Source: Gemmatimonadota bacterium
Lineage (GTDB): Bacteria > Gemmatimonadota > Gemmatimonadetes > Longimicrobiales > Gaopeijiaceae
DNA length: 64,000 nucleotides
NCBI GenBank assembly: GCA_021295835.1
Contig: JAGWBP010000001.1
Span: 62,001 to 126,000, forward strand
Direction of reading: 5' to 3'
In this document: positions 54,152-62,843 of the stretch, piece by piece
How positions within the stretch are numbered: position 1 is the first letter of the stretch
How the letters are laid out: each line of letters starts with the position of its first letter
Translations under genes and position numbers: made by a program
Notes under the pieces: generated by a model
The model's input: only the letters and a program-made list of their open reading frames with translations
Told to the model about the DNA's origin: nothing
Databases searched by the model: none

Positions 54152-55372
54152 ATGAAGAGGCTGTCGTCGGGACTGCTGGCCCTGATCTGGGCGTGCGGTG
54201 GTGAGACGGTGGTGCCGAATCAGGTGCCGGTGGTGCGTGGTCCGATCCCGGACCAGACGATGGGACTCGGTGACACGGTGGCGGTGGAGCTGAACCTCGT
54301 GTTTTCCGATCCTGACGGCGAGGCACCGACCTACTCGGCGTCGTCGTCGGATGTGTCGATCGTGAGGACGGAGGTGACGGGTTCGACCCTGCGATTCGCG
54401 GCGGTGACGCGGGGCATGGCGTCGGTCACGGTGACCGCGACCGACGCTGCGGACGCTTCGGCGATGGACGAGTTCGAGGTGGAGATTCCGAACCGGATGC
54501 CGGTTGCCACGGCGGATATCCCGACTCAACAGATACCGGTGGACGGCTCGGTGGCGATCCCCCTCATGGATCACTTCGCGGATCCGGACGCCGACGACCT
54601 ATCGTTCACGGCCGTGAGCTCGAACGGGGATGTCGTGACCGCCATGGTCCTCGACAGCCTGCTCCTCGTTCTGAACGGCATATCGGTCGGTGAGGCGAGC
54701 GTGGAGGTGACGGCCTCGGATCCGTTCGAGGCGAGCGCGAACCAAGGGTTCGACGTGGCGGTGGAGGTACCATCCTGGGAGGACCAGTTCAACCGTGCGG
54801 AACTGGGTGGCGAATGGACGGATGGTGGTGGCGGTGCGGGCTTCGTCACGCTGGAGGACGAGTCATGGGTCCGGGTACATCTCCGGGACGGCGACTGGAA
54901 GGCGCAGGCGCAACCGCTCGAGTTCGAGAACCAGTGGTCGATAACGACGAGCGTGAGGGTCGAGGATTCCGGTGAAGGAAACGGTTGGGCTTGCGCGTCG
55001 ATCGAGTCGCGGATCGACGATGAGAACTTCAGAGAATGGGCGCTGAATCTCGACGCTCACTCGGCACTCATGGATCTCTCCGTACGGGACGCCGATGGCG
55101 AGTGGCTCTCGCTGACCGACCACGACTACGAATTCGAGTACCTCGAGTACTACGAAGTCGGCTGGTGGATCGAGGGCGATTCGATGCACGTGTCGGTGGA
55201 CGGCACGACGGAACTGTCGTTCGACCCGGTCGCGGATGGCGAGGATTGGCCTGGCGACGACATCCCGATGCCGACGAACTTCAACGGTGTGAATCTGGGA
55301 GTGGTCGAGTGCGGAGAAGGCGATGTGACCCATCACGCGGGATACGACTGGGTGATGGTCTCGGGGAAGTGA
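54152..55372 (+). CDS. lipoprotein with Ig/cadherin-like repeats and a concanavalin-like domain
   Basis: GGAGGGGGAA precedes the ATG and the leader LLALIWAC has a lipobox cysteine. The 406-residue protein has two beta-sandwich repeats (about 25-115 and 120-205; FSDPDGEAPTYSASSSD, FADPDADDLSFTAVSSNGD, VTVTATDAADAS). A C-terminal domain of about 190 residues (WEDQFNRAELGGEWTDGGGG, NFREWALNLDAHSALMDLSVRD, YEVGWWIEGDSMHVSVDG) resembles concanavalin/LamG-like folds. It shares its repeats with the lipoprotein at 2146. Surface polysaccharide binding is a fair inference. Confidence 0.8.
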   Translation: MKRLSSGLLALIWACGGETVVPNQVPVVRGPIPDQTMGLGDTVAVELNLVFSDPDGEAPTYSASSSDVSIVRTEVTGSTLRFAAVTRGMASVTVTATDAADASAMDEFEVEIPNRMPVATADIPTQQIPVDGSVAIPLMDHFADPDADDLSFTAVSSNGDVVTAMVLDSLLLVLNGISVGEASVEVTASDPFEASANQGFDVAVEVPSWEDQFNRAELGGEWTDGGGGAGFVTLEDESWVRVHLRDGDWKAQAQPLEFENQWSITTSVRVEDSGEGNGWACASIESRIDDENFREWALNLDAHSALMDLSVRDADGEWLSLTDHDYEFEYLEYYEVGWWIEGDSMHVSVDGTTELSFDPVADGEDWPGDDIPMPTNFNGVNLGVVECGEGDVTHHAGYDWVMVSGK

Positions 55373-55694
55373 GGGCGCATGCTGCGGACCGTGACTGGGG
55401 CCACAGGCGACTTCCCGCGCTGATCGCTGGTGGCTACGACTGGGTCGATGTGCGCGATGTCGTGGCGGCCACGATGGCTGCAGAGACACAGGCTGACGCG
55501 CTGATTATATGGCACACCCCCTTCGACCCCCGTCGGCGGTGTGGTGAAACGGCCATGGCCACCTCCGGCGTAAAACGAAGTGCTGATCGATCCCACATCG
55601 GTATGACGACAATCGGATCGATGGCGATATCGTAAGACGCCACCATCGCTCCGGCCGACGCAGCCCTCCCGCAGGACCCGGAAACAGGCGCCAT
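55373..55694. other. gap with a possible worn duplicate of a lipoprotein 3' end
   Basis: At about 55428, GGTGGCTACGACTGGGTCGA echoes the end of the preceding gene (GCGGGATACGACTGGGTGAT), suggesting a decayed tandem copy. No intact gene was seen. A 3' T-rich terminator was not found. Confidence 0.4.
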
Positions 55695-56522
55695 TCACTG
55701 AACCCACACCCGCGACACCCGCGACGGAACCGCCCCGTCGAAGTAACCGTACACGCCCTCCCCCTCGATCCCGAAGCTCGGCCACGGCTGGGGCAGCGGA
55801 AAGGTGCCCTCGTTCTCCAGAAAGTTGGTGTAGTGCCGACCGATTCCGAGGAGCCGCAGCGAGAAACGGAGCGGCCGTTCGTGGTAGTGGATGCGGAACG
55901 TATCCGCCTCGGCGCCCTCGAGCGCAACCGGGAAGTCGCCCACGTAGTGGCCCTCGACTTCCCACTCCGTGCCGTCCTCTCGCGTCAAGAAGACATCGAA
56001 CGCATCCGCCAGCAGCGTGCCGACATCGGAGCCGATTCGGTACCGCACCGGGATCAGATGGTCTTCGTAATCGGTGGGGTTGGGGACGTGGAGACTGTCC
56101 CCCGGTTCGATCAGAACCGGCACCGCTGGCATCGTGACTTCTCCGCTGAACGCACCCAGCGGCGCCGTTCCCTCGATTTCGTATGTGGCGCCCGCCCGGA
56201 CCTCCTCCGGAAGCACGGCCCGCAGGCACCTTGCCGGACCCTGCCCGCTGTTGGGCGGTATGCACTCCACCAGTTCCAGGGTGTCCGAGAACGCGGCGGT
56301 CCACCCCGGACCCCTGAGCGTCACGGTGACCGTGGGAGCCGGTTCGTTCGGATCGCGATGGGGGTGCGCCGCGAGCAGGCGGGCCTCACGCTTACCGCCT
56401 TCGAGCATGATCGCGACAGAGACCACGTCCGGGTGGAGTTCGAGGGGGTCCGGTGGACGGAGGCACCCCGAGGCCGCCACCATCGCGGCTAGCAGTCCGT
56501 TGAAACGCGCGCCCGCCCTCAA
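55695..56522 (-). CDS. receptor-partner lipoprotein, DUF4249-like (module 3)
   Basis: TTG overlaps the receptor stop as TTGA, as in modules 1 and 2. The leader FNGLLAAMVAASGC has a lipobox. The 275-residue protein shares LHPDVVSVAIMLEGGK, LAAHPHRDP, LRGPGWTAAF, GAFSGEVTMP and the end QPWPSFGIEGEGVYGYFDG with the other two. The gene is intact although the receptor upstream is frameshifted. The leader bases AACGGACTGCTAGC match the end of the dispersed element. Confidence 0.8.
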   Translation of the reverse strand: MRAGARFNGLLAAMVAASGCLRPPDPLELHPDVVSVAIMLEGGKREARLLAAHPHRDPNEPAPTVTVTLRGPGWTAAFSDTLELVECIPPNSGQGPARCLRAVLPEEVRAGATYEIEGTAPLGAFSGEVTMPAVPVLIEPGDSLHVPNPTDYEDHLIPVRYRIGSDVGTLLADAFDVFLTREDGTEWEVEGHYVGDFPVALEGAEADTFRIHYHERPLRFSLRLLGIGRHYTNFLENEGTFPLPQPWPSFGIEGEGVYGYFDGAVPSRVSRVWVQ

Positions 56523-58850
56523 AACCTGAACTCCACGCCGAAGAACGGAATCATGGGCAACTGCGGCAGATACAACGTCCTGAATTCCTCCCCCAGCTCC
56601 TTGCGGTAGTTTCTTTCCACATACGCACCGACCACGTTGGGAAGGCTGAAGAGATTGGCCACCGACACATACGGAACCACCGACCCGCCGCCGAACCACG
56701 ACACCCGGCTCTCCCGGCGCCAGCCCGCATCGATCCGCGCGTAGTGGGGCAGGGTCCCGGAGTTGTACTCCCCCCCTAGGGGCACCAGTTCGGTGAAACC
56801 GCTCCCATGGACCTCGATCGGCACGACGCCCAACACCGGCGTTGTCGGCTGACCCGAGCGCAACGACACACGCGCCGACCACGACGAAGCGCCGCGCCTG
56901 TAGGCACCCCCCATTTCGAACTCGTGATCCCGATGGAAACGGGGCTTGTAGCTCCGCGAATCCACGGTCCTGGATACGCGGGCCCAGCGGTAGCTCCCCA
57001 GCAACGAGAATCCCCCGTCGCTCATCCAGCTCCACGAAGTCTCGATCCCCCTTGCCGAACCGCTGGCAAGCTCCCACGACGACGGATCCCCCAACGCGGC
57101 GGCGGTAGCCGGCCTGGATCCGAGCTCGGGCAGCCTGAGGTTGGCTAGCACGCGCGCGTAGGCGTCCACGCGGACCCTAGATCCCCGCATGGGAACCCTC
57201 CCACCCAATGACGGCCTCGGTGTTGCGCGGCACCGGGGCCTCGCTCACGGGAACCAGCAGGTCGTACGCCAGGAAGCTCGCCCCCAGCGCCTCCTCGTCG
57301 CGCACCGACGCCAGCGCCTGGTGGGAACGCGACGCCGAGATGCGCGCGTCCCACCACGAGCCCGCGTAGCTCAGTTCCGCAAAGGGCGAGAGAGTTGTCG
57401 ACAGCCGCCGGAAGTGGTCGATCCGCAGCCCCGCCCTGGTCGAAAACCCTCGCTGCAGCGGGACCTCCACGATGGAGTACGCAGCCAATCGCAGGCTGGT
57501 CTCCCTGAGGGTTACCGGCGAAAAGAAGAAGCCCTCATCCGCGTCGAAATCGTCGGTCACGTCGTAGTCGTGGTCGCCGAGGAACGCGGTCGCCTGCGCC
57601 CCGCTCGTGATCGTCGCCCGTCCCGTGCGCCAGGTGACCCGCAGGTCGGCGCGGGTCTCGCTCATCGTGCCGTCGCCGAAGAGCAGCGTGTCGGTGGGGG
57701 GGATGTACTCCACCAAAGTGTCGTTGAGGTACATCGCGCTGCCGCCACCCAGCGCAAAGAGGTCGCTCGTGAAGCGGCTGTGTCCCAGGTTGGCGTCGAC
57801 GATCCCATTGTCCCCGAGCCGGTCACGGTAGTGAACCGAAAGCGCGGAGTTCCCCCATGACAGCCCCAGCGTGTGGGTCTCCTCGCTGTCGTACACCTGC
57901 AGGGACTCGGAATTGCGGTAGCCGCTGACCGAAAGGCGGCGGACTCCGCCCAGGTCGGCCGTCACCTTCGCGTGCAGGTCCTGGAAGAAATAGGGAAGGT
58001 GACCCGAGGTGAACGCCAGTTCCTCGAGCGCCAGCGTGAAAACGTCGATGTAGGTGCGCCGGCCGTCCAGAAGGTAGGATACGCTGCTTCCCAGGGGTCC
58101 CTCCACCGAGAACCTGGACGATGCGAGACCTAGAGAGCCCGCCATACGCATCCCGTCGCGGGCGCCATCGCGGGTGGCGATATCGATGGCGCCCGAGAGC
58201 GACCCGATCGCCATCCCGTCGCCCCCCGATCCCGCGAGTATCGTCGCTCTCTCGACCGCCTCGGCGTTGATCGCCGAGAGGAAGCCCCCCAGGTGAAAGG
58301 CGTTGAAGAGCCGAACGCCGTCGAGCAGCACCGGCGTCCCCTCGCTGGTACCGCCGCGAATGAAGGGAACCGAGGTGTAGTCGGAGGACGCGGAGGCGGA
58401 GGGTGAGACGGCGGTCGCCCGCAAGACATCGGTCTCCAGGATCGCGGGCAGTGTCCTGAGTAGCACGGAGTCGATGACGAAGGCGTCCCGGGACCGGGAG
58501 ATCGGATCCCCGGCGCGGCCAGCGACGCTTACCTCGAGCCCCTCCACGGCAATCGGGGCGGGACTGAGCAACACCCGGACTGGCTCCATGGGCAAAGCCT
58601 CGTAGGTCCGTGTCCACAGAGCATAGCCGAACGCCGCCACCTCGACGCGAACCGCCCCTTCCTTCGGCGCCCCCGGCACCACGAACGCCCCATACCGATC
58701 CGACACTCCCGTCGCGGCCGCCACCTCGCCTCCCGTGGCAGCGACAGTGACCCGGGCGTACGCGATGGGCTCGAGATCCACGCTGTCGCGGACCACGCCC
58801 GACAGGGTGGCCTGCTGCAGGGCGGCGATCACCAGGGCGGCGGCGGTCAT
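56519..58850 (-). pseudogene. TonB-dependent receptor without STN domain, one frameshift (module 3)
   Basis: GGGAG lies before the ATG and the leader is MTAAALVIAALQQ, almost that of module 2. Domains follow as there: LSGVVRDSVDLEPIAYARV, VPFIRGGTSEGTPVLLDGVRLFNAFHLGGF, GSLSGAIDIATRDG, then the barrel. At PRNTEAVIGWEGSHAG the frame runs into a stop. The next frame resumes SRVRVDAYARVLANLRLPE and goes on to GVEFRF. Dropping one base from CCCC at 57183-57186 restores 776 residues in perfect alignment with the paralogues. It is either an assembly homopolymer error, a phase-variable run, or a new pseudogene. Confidence 0.8.
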
Positions 58851-58990
58851 GGGCAACTCCCGTTCACATCGGAGAGCGGGAAAGACAAGGGGGCGCTGCG
58901 ACAATGATACAGCCCAGCCCGAGGTGTCGTTCCACAGCGGGCTGCGCCGGAAGCACTACGGGGAGCACCAGAGGTGCGGGATTGACGGTG

Positions 58991-59512
58991 CTAGCTGGTG
59001 GGCGAAACAGCCACCGTGTACACCTTGCGCTGATCTCCACTGTGATCCTCGCGCGAAACCGCCCCGCCGTCAGTGTACCAAAGCGTGATCTCCGCTGTCC
59101 CCGGCTCCTCGAAGACCCTCGTCGTCCTGTGTTCGACGAACTTGCGATCGGTCGAGCAACCGCCAACAATGAAGTAGTCTATTGGGCGTACCATAGCCGA
59201 CCGACCGTCGCTACCATTGCCGCCGTCGGTGTAAAAATACTCGTAGCAGCCGCTGCCCCCTGTCCAAACCGCTATCTCCACGGGGACCCCGACGGTTGCC
59301 GTCTCGGGGATCTGTGGCAACGGCCATGTGGGATCGTCGAAATCGATCTTCCCGGTCACGATGCCGCGCTCCAACTCCTGCTCTTCGCAGGCAAGGAGAC
59401 CGGCAGCGCCGATCGCGACCGCCAGCATCGTCAGGTGGCGAAGGACTGGGCGCGTGCGTATCGGGTGGCCACGAGCCGAACGGACAGGTGGGGTGAGGGG
59501 AACGCTGTTCAT
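58991..59512 (-). CDS. small lipoprotein of unknown function
   Basis: AGGAGAGAAGG precedes the ATG. The leader (HLTMLAVAIGAAGLLAC) ends in a lipobox. The 173-residue product has an acidic segment (GKIDFDDPTWPLPQIPE) and an Ig-like beta pattern (VGVPVEIAVWTGGSGCYEYFYTDGG, GTAEITLWYTDGG) ending KVYTVAVSPTS. Two cysteines could pair. No family is recognised. A second copy of its 3' end survives at 59701-59789, so the locus was once duplicated. Confidence 0.7.
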   Translation of the reverse strand: MNSVPLTPPVRSARGHPIRTRPVLRHLTMLAVAIGAAGLLACEEQELERGIVTGKIDFDDPTWPLPQIPETATVGVPVEIAVWTGGSGCYEYFYTDGGNGSDGRSAMVRPIDYFIVGGCSTDRKFVEHRTTRVFEEPGTAEITLWYTDGGAVSREDHSGDQRKVYTVAVSPTS

Positions 59513-59669
59513 GGGCCTTCTCTCCTGTTGGGAAGGTGAGCAGTGTTCGAGACGACATGATGCAGAATCGGGCCCGCAGGCGGCAAGAGGACGATGTGCG
59601 GTTCCAGCACGCGGGCCTTCCTCACCGCCTTCTCTCCCGATGCCGCCATCGCCCGGCAGCTTTCGGGAT

Positions 59670-59789
59670 CGGGAGGGTCGAACCCGCGACCCGGTTCTGA
59701 AGCACTACGGGGAGCGCGAGAGCTGCGGGACTGACGGCGCTAGCTGACGGGCGAGACCGCCACCGTGTAGACCTGGCGCCGATCTCCCT
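59670..59789 (-). repeat. remnant of a duplicated lipoprotein 3' end, next to a tRNA-like fragment
   Basis: Bases 59701-59789 match 58952-59040 at roughly four of five positions and encode, on the minus strand, GDRRQVYTVAVSPVS and a stop, compared with GDQRKVYTVAVSPTS in the intact gene. Next to it, 59670-59700 read on the minus strand gives TTCAGAACCGGGTCGCGGGT and TCGACCC, like the anticodon-to-T-loop part of a tRNA. The 5' half and acceptor stem are missing. Confidence 0.55.
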
Positions 59790-61812
59790 ACAGCAGCTGC
59801 CCCAGCCTCGGATCGACCGAGACGACCAGCTCGAAGTCGCCCCCTGGCACTCCCCAGTGACCGTCTATGCGAATCGCGTCGTGCAGGGTGGCTACCCCGA
59901 AGCCGGCGTACCCCAGGAGACCATCGGTGGGGGCCGCATTCCAGTCTCTGATGAGGGATGTGACGCTCCCCCCCACCATTCCAGCGCCTGTCACCGTGCG
60001 CACGGAGAGCCACACGGGCACCAGCGCGAAGGTCGCCTCGCCCCGGAGGAGCGCGAAGTGCCGCCCTCCGTATGCGCGGTAGGGGTGCCCGGGAAGGGTG
60101 CCGCGCCCTCCCATGAAGTAGTGATGCTGGCTCGGCTGCTCCCCCCCCAATGTTCCTACCTCGGCGCTGATGTGAATGCGGCGCGATAGCTCACGGGAAG
60201 CGGTTCGGCCCTCCACGCTCCCAGTCACCGCCACGCCGCCGCTGCCACGCCACCGACTGCCGGTGGCGGTCAGCGCCGCCGTGATCTCCCAGGTGGGGCC
60301 GCCCGACCAGCTCTTGCCGATCTCGACGCCGACGCCGGAGTAGCGCCCGTCCTCCGCAGGCCGCAGGTGCCGGAAGTCGTCGCCCCCGAGTCCCCCGTCC
60401 CACGGCGTCCCGGGAGAGTCGTATTCCTCCCATTCGATCCGAACCGCGAGGCGGGTGTCGCCCGCGCCCGAGGAGGTCCCGACCTCGGCCCGCACGCCCG
60501 AGGCGAAGTAGGGGTCGGTGTAGTCGTAGCCCAACAGGAGGGTGTGCAGGGTGTTGACACCGTCGGCCACGAACGGCCTGGGTGGCAGACCGCGTAGCTG
60601 ATTCCAGCCCAGCTCCACGCGAGCATTCGCGGAGGTGGTGGTCGAGCTCCACCGCGCCCTCAGGGTGGTCGACGCCATGCCGCTCCAGAAGCCGTACCCG
60701 GCGAGCCACTCCAACCGGGTGGCCGAGTGGGGCGCGAACGAAGCTCCCCCACCCACGTACACCCCCTCGGCGCGATTCGCCCTGACGACCGAGGAGAGGC
60801 GATCAGCGTAGAGGCGCACCCCGGGCAGTCCGCTCGCGACCCTCTCGCGGGCAATGCGTCTCGCCTCGGCCCGGACCTCCGCCAGCCCCATCGGCGCGAG
60901 TCCCTCCTCTGCCATCCCATCCATGAGCCCTCTCTGGTACTCGGCGCTGTCCGCCTCGCCGTACGCGACGAGGCTCACCCGGGGCCGGTCGAAGAAGTCG
61001 TCGGCCACTGTCGGGGCAAAGTTGTAGTCGTAGATCCTGAGCGTCGCGCGAATGACGGTGGCCACCGGTAGATCCAGCTCCGGGATCTCCCTGCGCACCT
61101 CGATCGTCTGCCGGTGCGGGAGCCAGTGCCTGCCCTCCCAGAGGGAGTGATCAAGGCGCACATGCACGGCGGAGTTGCGCCGGTCGACGTACGAAGACGG
61201 CGTGAAGGTGAAGTCCATCCGGGCGAGCGCTCCGGTGGCCGCCTCGAGGAAGACGCTCCCAACGAAGGCGGGGATGTCGTCCCGCCGGGGCTCGACCCTC
61301 ACCCGGTAGACGAGAATCGGCTCCGCGATATCGGGTCCGGAGATGCGAATCGAGTCCGCTATCCGGTATCGGTATTGCGCGTCACCGCCCTCGGCGAGCG
61401 GGTGGAGGACGCCCCGCACATCGTACCCCTGCCCGACCCTGATCTGGTCTCCGAAGCCGTCCATGACCGCAGTCAGGCGGTCGCGGTAGTATAGAAAGTC
61501 CTTGACCGGCAGCAGCTCCCGACGCCTGAGGCCACGCACCACCTGACGCTCCTCGCCCCCGGGGCTGCGGTGGAGGTCGAGAGCGACCTGGTCGACCCGC
61601 ATCGGGATTGGGGCGCCGCCGTCGTTGCGCTCCAGGAAGAAGTAGATGTGACCTTCGGCGCGAGCCGAGTAGGCGAGGGAGTCGGGCGCGGTCCGCGCCC
61701 GGGCTCGATGTTCGCGGGCCAGATGAACGAGGTCGCGCGTCGCCTGGTCCCGGTACGCCTCCGGCTGGGCTACGGCTGATGTGGCTACCGCAAGGCAGTC
61801 CCAGAGGGCCAC
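59788..61812 (-). CDS. outer-membrane barrel protein, DUF5686/Omp85-like
   Basis: The N-terminal 300 residues (YSARAEGHIYFFLERN, YRVRVEPRRDDIPAFVGSVFLEAATGALARMDFTFTPSSYVD, VHVRLDHSLWEGRHWLPHRQTIEV) look like the periplasmic part of DUF5686 proteins. The C-terminal half is a surface-antigen barrel with GGRGTLPGHPYRAYGGRHFALLRGEATF, the Omp85-type motif, ending PRLGQLL. The leader is short (WDCLAVATSAVAQ) and the GTG start uncertain, since no ATG follows the rpmB stop in frame. Function unknown; assembly or transport at the outer membrane is inferred. Confidence 0.75.
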   Translation of the reverse strand: MALWDCLAVATSAVAQPEAYRDQATRDLVHLAREHRARARTAPDSLAYSARAEGHIYFFLERNDGGAPIPMRVDQVALDLHRSPGGEERQVVRGLRRRELLPVKDFLYYRDRLTAVMDGFGDQIRVGQGYDVRGVLHPLAEGGDAQYRYRIADSIRISGPDIAEPILVYRVRVEPRRDDIPAFVGSVFLEAATGALARMDFTFTPSSYVDRRNSAVHVRLDHSLWEGRHWLPHRQTIEVRREIPELDLPVATVIRATLRIYDYNFAPTVADDFFDRPRVSLVAYGEADSAEYQRGLMDGMAEEGLAPMGLAEVRAEARRIARERVASGLPGVRLYADRLSSVVRANRAEGVYVGGGASFAPHSATRLEWLAGYGFWSGMASTTLRARWSSTTTSANARVELGWNQLRGLPPRPFVADGVNTLHTLLLGYDYTDPYFASGVRAEVGTSSGAGDTRLAVRIEWEEYDSPGTPWDGGLGGDDFRHLRPAEDGRYSGVGVEIGKSWSGGPTWEITAALTATGSRWRGSGGVAVTGSVEGRTASRELSRRIHISAEVGTLGGEQPSQHHYFMGGRGTLPGHPYRAYGGRHFALLRGEATFALVPVWLSVRTVTGAGMVGGSVTSLIRDWNAAPTDGLLGYAGFGVATLHDAIRIDGHWGVPGGDFELVVSVDPRLGQLL

Positions 61813-61886
61813 GGCGACGATGCCGCACCAGGCGGTGGCGCAGCGAGGTGCGCGGCCGATGCAGCCCGGCCAGGTCGGCCGATCCT

Positions 61887-62126
61887 TCAGACTACGTCGC
61901 TGAGCGAAAGCCCGTTCTTCTTCAGGAAGGCCGCCAGCCCCATCTTGTCGATCGAGCGCAGAGCCGACGTCGAGACCCGGATGCGCACCCTGCGCCCCAG
62001 CTCCGGCACGAAGATCCGCTTCGACTGCAAGTTCGGCAGTTGGCGCTTCTTGGTCTTGTTGTTGGCGTGGGAGACGTTGTACCCGGTGAGGGGGCGCTTC
62101 CCGGTCACTTCGCACTTTCGGGACAT
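61887..62126 (-). CDS. rpmB: 50S ribosomal protein L28, zinc-free form
   Basis: The 79-residue protein has the L28 start MSRKCEVTGKRPLTGYNVSHANNKTKK and the end IRVSTSALRSIDKMGLAAFLKK. Only one cysteine remains, so it cannot form the zinc ribbon of C+ L28. It lies 50 bases downstream of rpmG. Such C- forms are often induced by Zur at low zinc, but they can also be the only copy. No Zur-like box was seen. Confidence 0.95.
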   Translation of the reverse strand: MSRKCEVTGKRPLTGYNVSHANNKTKKRQLPNLQSKRIFVPELGRRVRIRVSTSALRSIDKMGLAAFLKKNGLSLSDVV

Positions 62127-62176
62127 AGCGATACCGTTGGTGGAGCTGCCGAGGCTCGGCCGATGCCGCCTTGGAG

Positions 62177-62344
62177 CTACTTCTCCTCGCGGAAGAGGGC
62201 GTGTCGGCCGATCACGGGGTCGTAGCGCTTCAGCTCGAGGCGCTGGGGGTGGTTGCGCTTGTTCTTGGTCGTGGTGAAGCGATACGGACTCTCGGTGCTG
62301 GACATCTTGATGATCACCCTAGGTCCCTTGCCCGACTTGGCCAT
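62177..62344 (-). CDS. rpmG: 50S ribosomal protein L33, zinc-free form
   Basis: GGGAGG lies six bases before the ATG. The 55-residue protein has the L33 pattern RVIIKMSSTESPYRFTTTKN and ends KRYDPVIGRHALFREEK. The four zinc-binding cysteines of the C+ form are all absent. It forms a short operon with rpmB and is divergent from rpmE2. Confidence 0.95.
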   Translation of the reverse strand: MAKSGKGPRVIIKMSSTESPYRFTTTKNKRNHPQRLELKRYDPVIGRHALFREEK

Positions 62345-62436
62345 CGCAATCCTCCCCTGACTGGCTACTTCGCTGTCGCCCCGCGGGGCTGGGGTCCCCC
62401 AGCCCGTGGGACGAGCGCAGGGGAAAAGATAGCCGG

Positions 62437-62466
62437 TTGACCGGATTCGTCCAGTCTGGCTACAAT
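62437..62466 (+). promoter_or_regulatory. sigma-70-like promoter for rpmE2
   Basis: TTGACC and TACAAT are 18 bases apart and stand about 57 bases before the GTG start of the L31 gene. The -10 has one mismatch to TATAAT and the -35 one to TTGACA. No palindrome that looks like a Zur box overlaps it. Confidence 0.7.
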
Positions 62467-62522
62467 TCGGGCGGCGGCGGCGCTCCTGCCACCGCTCTCC
62501 GACCTGCAAACCGGCTGCGAGC

Positions 62523-62777
62523 GTGAAAAAAGGCATCCACCCAGACTACCGGCCAGTGGTATTCCAGGACGTATCGACGGGGTACGCCTTCCTGACGCGC
62601 TCGTCGGTGGCGACGAAGCGGACGATCGAGTGGGAGGACGGCAACGAGTACCCGCTGGTGACCCTCGAGGTGTCGTCGTCCTCGCACCCATTCTACACCG
62701 GCACGCAGCGCCTGCTGGACACCGCTGGCCGGGTCGAGAGGTTCGAGCGGCGCTACGGCGGGGCCGAGAGCGAGTAG
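62523..62777 (+). CDS. rpmE2: 50S ribosomal protein L31 type B (zinc-free)
   Basis: The 84-residue protein opens MKKGIHPDYRPVVFQDVSTG and has TLEVSSSSHPFYTGTQRLLDTAGRVERFERRYG. This is type B L31, which lacks the zinc-binding cysteines of type A. The GTG start is clear from homology. It is divergent from rpmG-rpmB, and with folE2 it forms a cluster of zinc-sparing paralogues. Confidence 0.95.
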   Translation: MKKGIHPDYRPVVFQDVSTGYAFLTRSSVATKRTIEWEDGNEYPLVTLEVSSSSHPFYTGTQRLLDTAGRVERFERRYGGAESE

Positions 62778-62843
62778 CTAGCGGTCCCTCGCGGGGGATG
62801 CAGCGCCGCTCCTGCCGTGGGAGGTTTGTCCACGGGCTGCTAC
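62772..62843. repeat. copy of the dispersed palindromic element
   Basis: It starts in the rpmE2 stop region with GAGTAGCTAGCGGTCCCTCG and ends GCCGTGGGAGGTTTGTCCAC, then GGGCTGCTACG. The latter half matches the reverse of the 34.0-kb copy (GCCGTGGGAGGCTTGTCCAC) at all but one base. It supplies the TAG stop of folE2. Confidence 0.7.

Noticed and set aside
59670..59705. Possible tRNA (TTCAG-containing loop and GGGTTCGACCC), perhaps selC because of a TCA anticodon
   Set aside because: No acceptor stem, no D arm, the anticodon stem does not pair, and there is no long variable arm; only a fragment remains.
62345..62522. Zur operator between rpmG and rpmE2
   Set aside because: No TGTTATN-type palindrome is visible; only a sigma-70-like promoter and GC hairpins (CCCCGCGGGG) are seen.
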